A stretch of DNA of 56,418 nucleotides from CAZGHF01 sp043797305 (GTDB lineage Bacteria > Patescibacteriota > Minisyncoccia > UBA6257 > GWB1-50-10): positions 1 to 56,418 of the forward strand of contig JAZDPW010000012.1 in the NCBI GenBank assembly GCA_043797305.1. Direction: 5' to 3'. The notes beneath the pieces were generated by a model. It was not told the DNA's origin. It saw only the letters and a program-made list of their open reading frames with translations, and did no database searches. Position numbers and translations under genes: made by a program. How positions within the stretch are numbered: position 1 is the first letter of the stretch; every line of letters starts with the position of its first letter. This document shows, piece after piece, positions 13,771 through 21,321 of the stretch.

Positions 13771-16266
13771 ATGGCTCTCTATTTTAAAGAACCGAGATTG
13801 GGACTTACCAAAATAGGCGAGTTTCTCACCCGGCTCGTTGCTTACTCAACATATATCGGCCTTACGGCCGGCACACTCCTTCTCTTTTTTTCCGACCTGC
13901 CTTCTTTGAAGCGGCTCGCGGTTTTAATCGCTCTCTTTCTTATCGACAGGGTTCTCCATCTCGGCGAAGCCGAAATGTCAATCCGCGACTTGGATAAAAC
14001 GGAAGAAAAAATCAATCTGGCCGAAGTTTTAACGCCGGCCGCCTATAAAATCATCAACCACGCTTTTCGGAAATCGCTCATGGTCGGTCAGAATTTCAAT
14101 CTTCTTATTTTCAGAGAGCTTGTCATGCGACGCGACGTAAGAGAAGCCCTGAGGCGTTTGAGCGTTCCGTTCGGCGAATGCCTCGATAAAGTCGAGGAAC
14201 ACCTCGAAGAAACCGAACATTCCAGCCGACCGGAGCTTTTGAAATCAATCGAGAAACTGGTTTTGGCATCCTACGAGAACGCGGTAAGAACCGATGAACA
14301 GTTTATCGAGCCCCGGAATATTTTCGTCGCCCTTTCCCGGACGGGCGACGAAAAAATCGCCAAGCTTTTTGAGCTTTTTAACCTGACCGGAAAAGATTTG
14401 GAAGAAACGGTCATTTTTGGAAGATATAGCCGGCTCTTTTCTCGCGTCCATCGTCTGCCGGCGGTTTTAGGCGGTTTCGCCCATCGCCCCAATCATCTCA
14501 GGAAAAGAGTCGTTAATCGCGCCTGGACTTCCCGGCCAACGCCTATGCTCGATAGTTTCAGCACTGACTTTACTGCCCTTGCCCGTGCCGAAAAAGTCGG
14601 ATTTCTCGTCGGTCACGAAAAAGACTTCGATTCGATGTTGAATGTCATTTCCCGGTCGGGCAAACCGAATGTTCTGCTTGTGGGAGAACCCGGTGTCGGG
14701 AAATCGACCTTGATTCACCACCTCGCTTTCCGGATGATTAAAGACGAAGTGCCGCCGATTCTTTTCGATAAGCGGCTGATTTCTCTGGAGCTCGGCAATC
14801 TACTTTCCGACGCTCCGGCCGACGTTTTGGCTGCACGTCTCCGGAAAATAACGGAGGAAATAATTCTTGCCGGCAATATTGTTCTTTTTATTCCCAACAT
14901 CCACGACTTGTTCCGAACGGCCGAGAAAGACGCCTTAAACGCGATAGACATTATTTTGCCGGTAATAAAGAACGCCGAGATACCGACAATCGGCGAAACA
15001 TTTCCGAAAGAATTCAAGCGCTACATCGAGTCGCGTTCGGATTTTCTGGAGCAGTTTGAAGTTGTTGAAGTGGCTGAAATCACCAAAGAAGAAGCGTTGC
15101 GGTTTCTTGTTTACATGAGCTTAATTCTCGAGAGGGAATTTAAAGTCGTTATTACCTTGAGGGCGATAAGCAAAGCGGTAGAACTGGCCAGCCGTTATTT
15201 CCGGAAAAAGCCCTTGCCGGGGTCGGCTGTTGACCTCTTGAAGCAAGCTCTTGCCTGGGCGAGCGAGCAAAAATTGAAGGTTCTGGAAGAAAATCTCGTT
15301 GTCGAAGTAGCCGAGGGACAAAGCAAGATACCGATAGAGAAAGCCGGAACGGAAGAAACGGCAAAACTGCTCGACTTGGAAAACATCATCCACCGAAGGT
15401 TGGTTAACCAAGAAACGTCGGTCCGGGCGGTCTCGCGGGCGCTCCGGGAATATCGGAGCGGCCTTTCCCGGCGCGGCGGCCCGATTGCCGTTTTTCTCTT
15501 TGTGGGGCCGACCGGTGTCGGCAAAACGGAACTGGCCAAAATTTTAACCCAGACCATGTTTGGTTCGAAAGAATCAATGGAGCGTTTTGACATGTCCGAA
15601 TATCAGGACAAGACAAGCGTTTTCCGTCTCATCGGCAATCCGGACGGTTCGCGCACCGGTTCTTTGACGGACGCGATTTTAAAGAAGCCCTACAGCTTAA
15701 TTCTCCTCGACGAGTTCGAAAAATCACATCCGGATATCTTAAATATTTTCCTTCAGGTTTTTGACGACGGGCGCCTGACCGACAGTTTGGGCCGGACCGC
15801 CGGTTTCGAAAACACCATCATCATCGCTACCTCGAACGCCCATTCCAACTTCATCAAAGAAGAAGTCGAAAAAGGGAAGTCGATTGAAGAAATCAGCGAG
15901 GAGTTGAAGAAGAAACTGACCGAATATTTCAAGCCCGAGCTTCTGAACCGTTTCTCCGACATCATTGTTTTCAGGAATTTGAAGATTGAAGAAATTCAGG
16001 TAATTGCCGGCATCCTGGTCGGAGAAGTGACGGAGCTTTTAAAGGAAACTCACGGCATCGTTCTTCGGGTCGAGGAATCAGCCATAAGAGAAATAGCCAA
16101 GCAAGGTTTCAGCCCCGTTTACGGCGCAAGGCCTCTCCGGCAGGTCATTTCGGAGAAAATAAAGAGCCCGCTTGCCGAAAAGATTCTCAAAAAAGAAATA
16201 GCGCGGGGCAACGAAATTTCGGTTGTTTTCGAAAAGGGCCGTTTTGAATTTAAACTGACCTCATAG
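13771..16266 (+). CDS. Membrane-anchored ClpB/ClpC-like AAA+ protein with degenerate D1 and no pore loops
   Basis: 831 aa. Residues about 15-65 form two hydrophobic helices, followed by a Clp_N-like region (about 85-245), D1 (about 260-500) and D2 (about 540-820). D1 keeps Walker A (GEPGVGKST, 305-313) but its Walker B reads FIPNIH (Pro375-Asn376 in place of Asp-Glu), and the KYRG pore loop is missing. D2 has intact Walker A (GPTGVGKTE) and Walker B (LLDEFEK, Asp647-Glu648) and sensor 2 (GARPLRQV), but the GYVG pore loop is replaced by NPDGSRTGS (623-631). It thus should hydrolyse ATP through D2 only and probably does not thread substrates. Canonical ClpB is encoded at 50482. It sits between a small membrane protein and an MFS-like protein. 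Confidence 0.85.
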   Translation: MALYFKEPRLGLTKIGEFLTRLVAYSTYIGLTAGTLLLFFSDLPSLKRLAVLIALFLIDRVLHLGEAEMSIRDLDKTEEKINLAEVLTPAAYKIINHAFRKSLMVGQNFNLLIFRELVMRRDVREALRRLSVPFGECLDKVEEHLEETEHSSRPELLKSIEKLVLASYENAVRTDEQFIEPRNIFVALSRTGDEKIAKLFELFNLTGKDLEETVIFGRYSRLFSRVHRLPAVLGGFAHRPNHLRKRVVNRAWTSRPTPMLDSFSTDFTALARAEKVGFLVGHEKDFDSMLNVISRSGKPNVLLVGEPGVGKSTLIHHLAFRMIKDEVPPILFDKRLISLELGNLLSDAPADVLAARLRKITEEIILAGNIVLFIPNIHDLFRTAEKDALNAIDIILPVIKNAEIPTIGETFPKEFKRYIESRSDFLEQFEVVEVAEITKEEALRFLVYMSLILEREFKVVITLRAISKAVELASRYFRKKPLPGSAVDLLKQALAWASEQKLKVLEENLVVEVAEGQSKIPIEKAGTEETAKLLDLENIIHRRLVNQETSVRAVSRALREYRSGLSRRGGPIAVFLFVGPTGVGKTELAKILTQTMFGSKESMERFDMSEYQDKTSVFRLIGNPDGSRTGSLTDAILKKPYSLILLDEFEKSHPDILNIFLQVFDDGRLTDSLGRTAGFENTIIIATSNAHSNFIKEEVEKGKSIEEISEELKKKLTEYFKPELLNRFSDIIVFRNLKIEEIQVIAGILVGEVTELLKETHGIVLRVEESAIREIAKQGFSPVYGARPLRQVISEKIKSPLAEKILKKEIARGNEISVVFEKGRFEFKLTS

Positions 16267-16270
16267 GACT

Positions 16271-16939
16271 ATGAAGTTTAAAAAATTCAAAGCCTTCGCG
16301 GATATTCGGGTCAACAAAGTTGTCAGGCATTTTATTATTTCCGACCTTTTCTTCGTCGCCGGCTGGGGATTTATAAACCCCGTTTTGGCAGTTTTCATCA
16401 TCGATAAAATAACCGGCGCCACCATTGAAACCGTGGGTTTAGCCGCCGCCGTCTATTGGATCTTGAAAGCAATTTTCCAGATGCCGATTGGTATGTATCT
16501 TGATAAAAATGAGGGCGAGAAAGACGACTTTTACACTCTTGTAATGGGCCTGGTTCTGGCTTCGGTCACGGCCTTTCTTTTCGTCTTTATTGATAAAATT
16601 TGGCAGCTGTTCGCTCTTGAGGCGCTTCACGCTCTCGCTTTCGCTTTTTACAGTCCGGCTTGGAACTCGATTTTTTCCCGCCACATCGACAGGGATCATT
16701 ACGCTTTCGACTGGTCGCTCGATAGTACTACCGTCGCTCTTGCGGCCGGCGTAAGCGGCGCCTTGGGCGGCTGGATCGCCCAGTCGTTCGGTTTTGACGC
16801 CATCTTTGTCTGCGCTTCCATTCTCACCATGATTGCGGCTATTGTTACCTTCCTTTCGCCGGATATCGTTTTCCCAAAACCTCCGTCGAGGCAGCCTTTT
16901 CCTCCCCAAGACCACAGGCCGCACATTTTCGGCAGCTAA
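16271..16939 (+). CDS. Half-size MFS-like membrane protein
   Basis: 222 aa with about six transmembrane helices. The early segment FVAGWGFINPVLAVFIIDK and GMYLDKNEGEKDDF (loop 2-3 signature region) match the N-terminal half of a major facilitator transporter. A normal MFS protein has 12 helices, so this would need to dimerise or has another role. The C-terminal tail is Pro/His-rich (PSRQPFPPQDHRPHIFGS). It begins 4 nt after the Clp-like gene and is probably in its operon. Confidence 0.7.
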   Translation: MKFKKFKAFADIRVNKVVRHFIISDLFFVAGWGFINPVLAVFIIDKITGATIETVGLAAAVYWILKAIFQMPIGMYLDKNEGEKDDFYTLVMGLVLASVTAFLFVFIDKIWQLFALEALHALAFAFYSPAWNSIFSRHIDRDHYAFDWSLDSTTVALAAGVSGALGGWIAQSFGFDAIFVCASILTMIAAIVTFLSPDIVFPKPPSRQPFPPQDHRPHIFGS

Positions 16940-16947
16940 AAATTTTT

Positions 16948-18678
16948 ATGATTTCTAACATTGAGGTCGCCAAAGTTTTAAGAGAAATAGGCGAATACTT
17001 GGAAATGCAGGGTGTGGCGTTTAAGCCGCGTGCTTACGAAAAAGCCGCCGACGGAGTGGTTGGACTGGAAAAACAAGTTTCGGAAATTTATGAAGACGGA
17101 GGCCTGAAGGCGCTCGGAGAAATTCCCGGCGTCGGTTTGTCCATCGCCGAGAAAATAGAAGAGCTTCTCAAAACCGGCCGTCTTCGGTACTACAACGAGC
17201 TGAAGAAAAAAACGCCGGTTGACTTGAGCGCTCTTACCGAAATCGAGGGACTAGGCCCGAAAAACATAAAAAAACTTTACGAAAAACTTAAAATCAAAAA
17301 TCTCAGAGATTTGGAAAAAGCGGCTCAGTCCGGGAAGATAAGGCGTCTCGAGGGTTTTGGTGAAAAATCGGAAGAGAGAATTTTGAAAGGCATCGAATTT
17401 TTGAAAAAATCCGGCGGGCGGGCGGTTTTGGGTTTTGTTCTGCCGGTTGTAAGGAGCATCGAGGAACGTCTCAGGATGCTAAAAGAAGTGGAAAAAGTCA
17501 CGGTTTGCGGTTCAATCCGGCGGATGCAGGAGACAATCGGCGATATAGATATTTTGGTGACGTCTCGGAAACCGCGCGCCGTGATGGATTACTTTGCGGC
17601 CATGCCCGAAGTCACTCACGTTTACGGAAAAGGCGAGACAAAAACCATGGTTCGCCTGAAAATCGGGCTGGATGCCGACTTGAGAGTGGTGAAACCCTCT
17701 TCGTACGGCGCGGCAATTCAGTATTTTACAGGCAGTAAGGAGCACAACATCGCTTTAAGGGAGATAGCGATAAAAAAGGGTTATAAGCTCAATGAATACG
17801 GGCTTTTTCGGGGCAAAAAAATAGTGGCTGGCCGGACCGAGGAGGAGATCTATAAAACTCTCGGTTTGGTCTGGATGCCGCCCGAACTTCGGACCGATTC
17901 CGGCGAAATCGAGGCGGCAGGGAAAAACAAACTGCCGGAACTTGTGAAATACGATTCTCTCCGCGGCGACCTTCAGGTCCAGACCAGCTGGACCGACGGC
18001 AAAAACTCTATTGAAGAAATGGCCCGGGCCGCCCAGACCCTCGGCTTGGAATATATCGCGATAACTGACCACACCAAGCGTCTGGCGATGGCCAAAGGAC
18101 TCGACGAAAAAAGAATCATCAAGCAGTGGGCGGAGATAGATAAAGTCAATAAAAAGTTGAAAGTTCAGGGTTTAAAGTTAAAAGTTCTCAAGGGCACCGA
18201 ATGCGACATTTTAAAAAACGGCTCGCTCGACCTACCCGATAAAATTCTTTCCCGGCTTGACGTAGTCGGTGTTGCCGTCCATTCCCATTTCAATTTGAGC
18301 CGAAAGGAGCAAACCGAAAGGATAGTAAGAGCCATTTCCAACAAGCACGTTCATATTCTTTTTCACTCAACCGGCCGGATTTTGAACAGGCGCAAGCCCT
18401 ACGAAGTCGATATGGACGAGATTATCAAAGTGGCGTTAAAAACCGGTACGGTTTTGGAAATAGACGCTTATCCCGATCGGCTGGATTTGAAAGACGAGCA
18501 CATAAGGAAATGCGTTTCCTCCGGCGTTAAGATGTCGATTGATTCCGACGCCCACTCCACTACTCACTTTCAGTATCTCGAACTTGGCGTTGCCCAAGCA
18601 AGAAGAGGTTGGGCCGAGGAAAATGATATAATAAACGCCTGGCCGTTGGAAAAGATGAAAAAATTCTTGAAAAAATGA
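16948..18678 (+). CDS. polX: Family X DNA polymerase with PHP domain
   Basis: 576 aa repair polymerase/exonuclease. HhH regions occupy the first 130 residues (IPGVGLSIAEKIEEL, IEGLGPKNIKKLYEKL). The nucleotidyltransferase motif VCGSIRRMQETIGDIDILV carries the catalytic Asp pair. The C-terminal PHP domain has AITDHTKR, HSTGRILNRR and SIDSDAHS, but its first metal motif reads DLQVQT (Gln343, Gln345) where DLHxH or DLQxH is usual, so metal binding may be weakened. The stop TGA overlaps the start of the 134-bp MNPVR repeat (ATGA). Confidence 0.92.
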   Translation: MISNIEVAKVLREIGEYLEMQGVAFKPRAYEKAADGVVGLEKQVSEIYEDGGLKALGEIPGVGLSIAEKIEELLKTGRLRYYNELKKKTPVDLSALTEIEGLGPKNIKKLYEKLKIKNLRDLEKAAQSGKIRRLEGFGEKSEERILKGIEFLKKSGGRAVLGFVLPVVRSIEERLRMLKEVEKVTVCGSIRRMQETIGDIDILVTSRKPRAVMDYFAAMPEVTHVYGKGETKTMVRLKIGLDADLRVVKPSSYGAAIQYFTGSKEHNIALREIAIKKGYKLNEYGLFRGKKIVAGRTEEEIYKTLGLVWMPPELRTDSGEIEAAGKNKLPELVKYDSLRGDLQVQTSWTDGKNSIEEMARAAQTLGLEYIAITDHTKRLAMAKGLDEKRIIKQWAEIDKVNKKLKVQGLKLKVLKGTECDILKNGSLDLPDKILSRLDVVGVAVHSHFNLSRKEQTERIVRAISNKHVHILFHSTGRILNRRKPYEVDMDEIIKVALKTGTVLEIDAYPDRLDLKDEHIRKCVSSGVKMSIDSDAHSTTHFQYLELGVAQARRGWAEENDIINAWPLEKMKKFLKK

Positions 18679-18806
18679 ATCCCGTTAGAAGTCCTAGGCA
18701 TAAAAATTCCAATGGAATTTTTATGCAGGGCACTAACGAGAACAAACCAAGCCAATCATTATTCACCAATATGACAAGGTCAATATTAAATAAAACAGAC
18801 TTCTAA
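18675..18806 (+). CDS. Micro-ORF carried by the MNPVR repeat
   Basis: 43 codons beginning MNPVRSPRHKN and ending NKTDF, occupying the whole repeat. Its ATG overlaps the polX stop (ATGA) and its TAA lies 4 nt before the NUDIX ATG, which would allow re-initiation. Other copies keep only the ends of the frame (MNPVRS at the start, T-x-F-stop at the end). It may be translated for coupling rather than for its product. Confidence 0.3.
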   Translation: MNPVRSPRHKNSNGIFMQGTNENKPSQSLFTNMTRSILNKTDF

Positions 18807-18812
18807 CGGGAT
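18679..18812 (+). repeat. MNPVR repeat, copy 1 (134 bp)
   Basis: Terminal inverted repeats ATCCCGTTAGAAGTC and GACTTCTAACGGGAT bound a segment with a perfect internal hairpin (GCATAAAAATTCC/GGAATTTTTATGC). The right end contributes the AT of the NUDIX start codon. Copies at 22712, 45694 and 48292. Confidence 0.8.
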
Positions 18813-19287
18813 GAAAGAACTTTCTGCCGGAATAATAATTTACAGACGGACCAAGGAAGGTCCGAAGTTTTTGCTCCTCTATCACGGCGGGCGGTACTGG
18901 AATTTCCCGAAAGGAAAAATCGACGACTCTTTGGGTAAAGAGACGACTTTCAAAGCCGCTCTTCGGGAAGTGAGGGAAGAAACAGGCATCCTGCCCCGCG
19001 ACTTGCGTATCAACAGCTGGTTCAAGAGTTACGACAAATACGTTTTTACTCAAAAAGGCAAAAAGGTTTTCAAGACGGTCGTTTATTATCTTGCCGAAAC
19101 GAACGAGCGAGACGTGAAAATTTCGGACGAGCATTCCGGTTTCGGCTGGTTTCTCGAGAAAGAAGCCCTAAGAATGCTTCTCTACGGCAACCTGAAAAAT
19201 AATCTGAAAAAAGCTTATGAAGTCGTTCAAGGAAAGCGTTTACCCCCACACCAAACGAGGACTAATCCGAAGCTGGAGAGAAAGTGA
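18811..19287 (+). CDS. NUDIX hydrolase
   Basis: 158 aa pyrophosphohydrolase. The Nudix box is GKIDDSLGKETTFKAALREV followed by REETGI, with two extra residues between the first Gly and Glu compared with the usual spacing. It is close to the diadenosine/bis-tetraphosphatase type (NFPKGKIDD) that hydrolyses ApnA or mRNA caps. The start codon ATGAAAGAA is formed at the right edge of the MNPVR repeat; no SD is visible. The stop overlaps the next ATG (TGATG). Confidence 0.88.
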   Translation: MKELSAGIIIYRRTKEGPKFLLLYHGGRYWNFPKGKIDDSLGKETTFKAALREVREETGILPRDLRINSWFKSYDKYVFTQKGKKVFKTVVYYLAETNERDVKISDEHSGFGWFLEKEALRMLLYGNLKNNLKKAYEVVQGKRLPPHQTRTNPKLERK

Positions 19288-19598
19288 TGAAGAAAAATCA
19301 TAAATCATCGGCGTTTGGTGTGGGGGTTTACCGAGCCACAAAAAGGATACCCCGCGGTAAAGTTTCCACTTACGCCGCAATTGCCCGCGTTATCGGCCGG
19401 CCCCGCGCCGCTCGGGCGGTCGGCAATGCCTTAAACAAGAATCCGTACGCTCCGCAAGTTCCTTGCCACCGGGTCGTCCGTTCCGACGGTCGGGTGGGCG
19501 GTTTTGCCGGCGGGCCGGCTAAAAAAACGCACCTCCTTAAGAAGGAGGGCGTTGGGGTAGAGTTGGGGAGAATTGACTTAAGGAAGTTTGGGGCTTAA
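19287..19598 (+). CDS. Methylated-DNA--protein cysteine methyltransferase-like
   Basis: 103 aa, only the C-terminal (catalytic) Ada/MGMT domain: IPRGKVSTYAAIARVIGRPR, then ARAVGNALNKNPYAPQVPCHRVV with the active Cys in PCHRV, and GGFAGG. The N-terminal domain of Ogt is missing, as in small MGMT proteins of CPR and in ATL-like proteins, but here the Cys is retained so alkyl transfer is plausible. Start is ATG 19287 overlapping the NUDIX stop (TGATG); GTG 19284 is possible. Confidence 0.88.
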   Translation: MKKNHKSSAFGVGVYRATKRIPRGKVSTYAAIARVIGRPRAARAVGNALNKNPYAPQVPCHRVVRSDGRVGGFAGGPAKKTHLLKKEGVGVELGRIDLRKFGA

Positions 19599-19942
19599 TC
19601 TTTGACGAATTCAACTATCTTTTTGAAGGTTTCAGGGCTGTCTTTAGCGAGACCGGACAGGATTTTCCGGTCGATTTTGACGCCTTTTTTCTTCAGGGCG
19701 TTTATGAACTTGCCGTATGTTAAACCCTCTTCCCGGACAGCGGCGTTAATGCGGGTATTCCAAAGGGCGCGGTAGACCCGTTTCTTTTCCTTCCGCCCGC
19801 GGAAAGCGTGAGTCCAAGCGTGGAGAAGAGCCTCTTTGGCGGCCCTTTCTTTCGACTTGCGGCCCCAGCGGAAACCCTTGGTGTATTTCAACACCCGCTC
19901 TCTTTTTTTATGGGCGACTTTGCCCCGTTTTACTCTCGCCAT
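19595..19942 (-). CDS. rplT: 50S ribosomal protein bL20
   Basis: 115 aa, begins MARVKRGKVAHKKRERVLK and has the conserved YKGFRWGRK-like and LWNTRINAAVRE segments. Last gene of the infC-rpmI-rplT operon, the usual order in bacteria. Its stop overlaps the convergent methyltransferase-like gene by 4 nt. Confidence 0.96.
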   Translation of the reverse strand: MARVKRGKVAHKKRERVLKYTKGFRWGRKSKERAAKEALLHAWTHAFRGRKEKKRVYRALWNTRINAAVREEGLTYGKFINALKKKGVKIDRKILSGLAKDSPETFKKIVEFVKD

Positions 19943-19944
19943 GT

Positions 19945-20115
19945 TTAGTAATTTTTAATGTTTTCTTTCGGAATATTCAACCCCCGCTTTTTTCTCCTTC
20001 TCAAAATTTGAACGTTGCTCTTATTGGCGCGGGAGTGTCCTAACCCCATCGCCCGGCGTTTTATTTTTCCGGTCTTCGTTATTTTTATTCTGTTTTTAAT
20101 ACTGTTCTTCGCCAT
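19945..20115 (-). CDS. rpmI: 50S ribosomal protein bL35
   Basis: 56 aa basic protein beginning MAKNSIKNRIKITKTGKIKR, with the SRANKSNVQ region in the middle. Start at MAKNS is chosen over a Met five codons upstream by family length. Lies between infC and rplT with short spacers. Confidence 0.9.
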   Translation of the reverse strand: MAKNSIKNRIKITKTGKIKRRAMGLGHSRANKSNVQILRRRKKRGLNIPKENIKNY

Positions 20116-20119
20116 TTTA

Positions 20120-20632
20120 TTATTTCGCATCTATTTGCATTATGAATCCTTTGCCGCCCCATTTCGGTTCCATCGTCACTTTGTAGGGAACTCTGATTAG
20201 TTTCAAGAAATCACCCAGTTTTTCCAATCCCCAACTCTTGTTGGCTTTTTCCCGGCCCCTCAAGAAAAGATTCAATTCCACTTTGTGGCCTTCCTTAAGA
20301 AATTCGTCGGCTTTTCTCGCCTTGATCTGGAGATCGTTTATGGCGGCGCGGGGCGTGACTCTTATCTGTTTTAACTCTTTGCGTTTTTCTCCCAGTCTTT
20401 GTTTTTTTTCTTCTTTCTCTTTCTGGTAGCGGAACTTGTCGAAACTGATTATCTTCGCCACCGGAGGCTTGGCATGGGGCGCGACCTCGATAAGATCAAG
20501 TTCCTTTTCTTCGGCGAGACGGAGAGCCTCTTCAGTTTTAAGGACGCCGAGGCTGTTTCCCTTTTCATCAATGACCCTGAGCTCGCGTGCTGATATTTCC
20601 TTGTTTATTCTGTAATTTATGACAATCAGCAT
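20120..20632 (-). CDS. infC: Translation initiation factor IF-3
   Basis: 170 aa. N-domain INYRINKEISARELRVIDEKG, the linker, and the C-domain KQIRVTPRAAINDLQIKARKA match IF-3, which keeps 30S subunits free and proofreads start codons. The start MLIVINYRIN is chosen; an in-frame Met 8 codons upstream is less likely. First gene of the infC-rpmI-rplT operon, divergent from yggT. Confidence 0.94.
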   Translation of the reverse strand: MLIVINYRINKEISARELRVIDEKGNSLGVLKTEEALRLAEEKELDLIEVAPHAKPPVAKIISFDKFRYQKEKEEKKQRLGEKRKELKQIRVTPRAAINDLQIKARKADEFLKEGHKVELNLFLRGREKANKSWGLEKLGDFLKLIRVPYKVTMEPKWGGKGFIMQIDAK

Positions 20633-20650
20633 AGTCGGTTTTGATTGACA

Positions 20651-20678
20651 TTGCAAGCTTCCGCCCTCCTGCTATAAT
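20651..20678 (+). promoter_or_regulatory. Promoter of the YggT gene
   Basis: TTGCAA (20651-20656) and a perfect TATAAT (20673-20678) are 16 nt apart. A second possible -10, TATAAA (20688-20693), is 4 nt from the start. Confidence 0.5.
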
Positions 20679-20697
20679 TTTTACCATTATAAAATCA

Positions 20698-21024
20698 ATG
20701 GCTTTTTCTAAAAGACCGGTAATAAAATTCGTAAAATACGTCCTTAGTTTTTTTGAACTTTTCCTGGGGTTGCGGCTTATTCTTCGCCTGCTTGGCGCCA
20801 ATCCCTCGACGCCGATTGTCGATTTGCTCTACACCCTCACCGACACCATCATGATTCCTTTCCAGGGGATATTTTCCAATATGCGGTTTCAAAACGGGAG
20901 CGTTCTTGATGTCGTTGCCATAACCTCGATGATCGGTTACCCGATTATCGTTTATTTATTGATAGAACTAATTGACGCCATCGCCAAAGAGAAAAAGCGC
21001 GGAGTGGGAGACATCGAAATTTAA
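20698..21024 (+). CDS. YggT family membrane protein
   Basis: 108 aa with two to three transmembrane segments. FLGLRLILRLLGANPSTPIVDLLY and LTDTIMIPFQGIF follow the YggT/Ycf19 pattern (R-hhh-N-P-x-x-P ... P-hhh-P). These proteins are linked to cell envelope or division functions without a defined reaction. Start MAFSKRP is chosen by family; ORF extension upstream crosses the promoter. Confidence 0.8.
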   Translation: MAFSKRPVIKFVKYVLSFFELFLGLRLILRLLGANPSTPIVDLLYTLTDTIMIPFQGIFSNMRFQNGSVLDVVAITSMIGYPIIVYLLIELIDAIAKEKKRGVGDIEI

Positions 21025-21072
21025 ATGAGGGCCCCGGGTGGGTCCTCTTTGATAATTCTGTAAAACTAATAC

Positions 21073-21196
21073 AAAAACTAATACATCCCGAAGCACAAGT
21101 GCCGCGGGATGTAATGCGATTGGGTCTTTTGACCCGATATCTTCCGTGGGCCTGGGAAACCCACGAGATGAGGCACGTATTCAACTGTGGAGAACT
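21073..21196 (-). ncRNA. Candidate small RNA, about 124 nt
   Basis: Minus-strand TATAAT at 21208-21203 with AAGACA 16 nt upstream, then three hairpins: CGTGGG/CCCACG, GGGTC-TTTT-GACCC, and a final ACATCCCG/CGGGATGT followed by a T-rich tract. No ORF. The family was not recognised; signatures of SRP RNA and RNase P RNA are absent. Confidence 0.45.
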
Positions 21197-21202
21197 GAAC
21201 TT

Positions 21203-21208
21203 ATTATA
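21203..21208 (-). promoter_or_regulatory. -10 box of candidate sRNA
   Basis: Perfect minus-strand TATAAT; AAGACA 16 nt upstream is a four-of-six match to TTGACA. Confidence 0.45.
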
Positions 21209-21229
21209 ACCTTATCGGGAAACCTGTCT

Positions 21230-21238
21230 TGTGGATAA
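21230..21238 (-). other. Isolated DnaA-box consensus
   Basis: TTATCCACA on the minus strand. Single copy, no cluster, so not evidence of an origin. A second isolated copy is at 53863. Confidence 0.3.
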
Positions 21239-21293
21239 CTCCGACACCCCGACTAATACGGTTGGGGGTCGGAGTCCGACTGAAACGTCGGAC
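21239..21293 (+). repeat. GTCGGAG double-hairpin element, copy 2
   Basis: First hairpin CTCCGAC...GTCGGAG with an inner CCCC/GGGG pairing; second hairpin GTCCGAC-TGAAAC-GTCGGAC followed by TTTTT, so this copy can work as a terminator. It ends 11 nt before the TATAAT of the next gene. Confidence 0.7.
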
Positions 21294-21304
21294 TTTTTAT
21301 AAGC

Positions 21305-21310
21305 TATAAT
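21305..21310 (+). promoter_or_regulatory. -10 box of the PKD-domain protein gene
   Basis: Perfect TATAAT, 11 nt before ATG 21322, giving a leader of only about 4-5 nt. Confidence 0.55.
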
Positions 21311-21321
21311 AGACTTAGAAT

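Noticed and set aside
21230..21238. Replication origin
   Set aside because: Only single DnaA boxes at 21230 and 53863, with no cluster, no AT-rich unwinding repeats and no dnaA/dnaN nearby.
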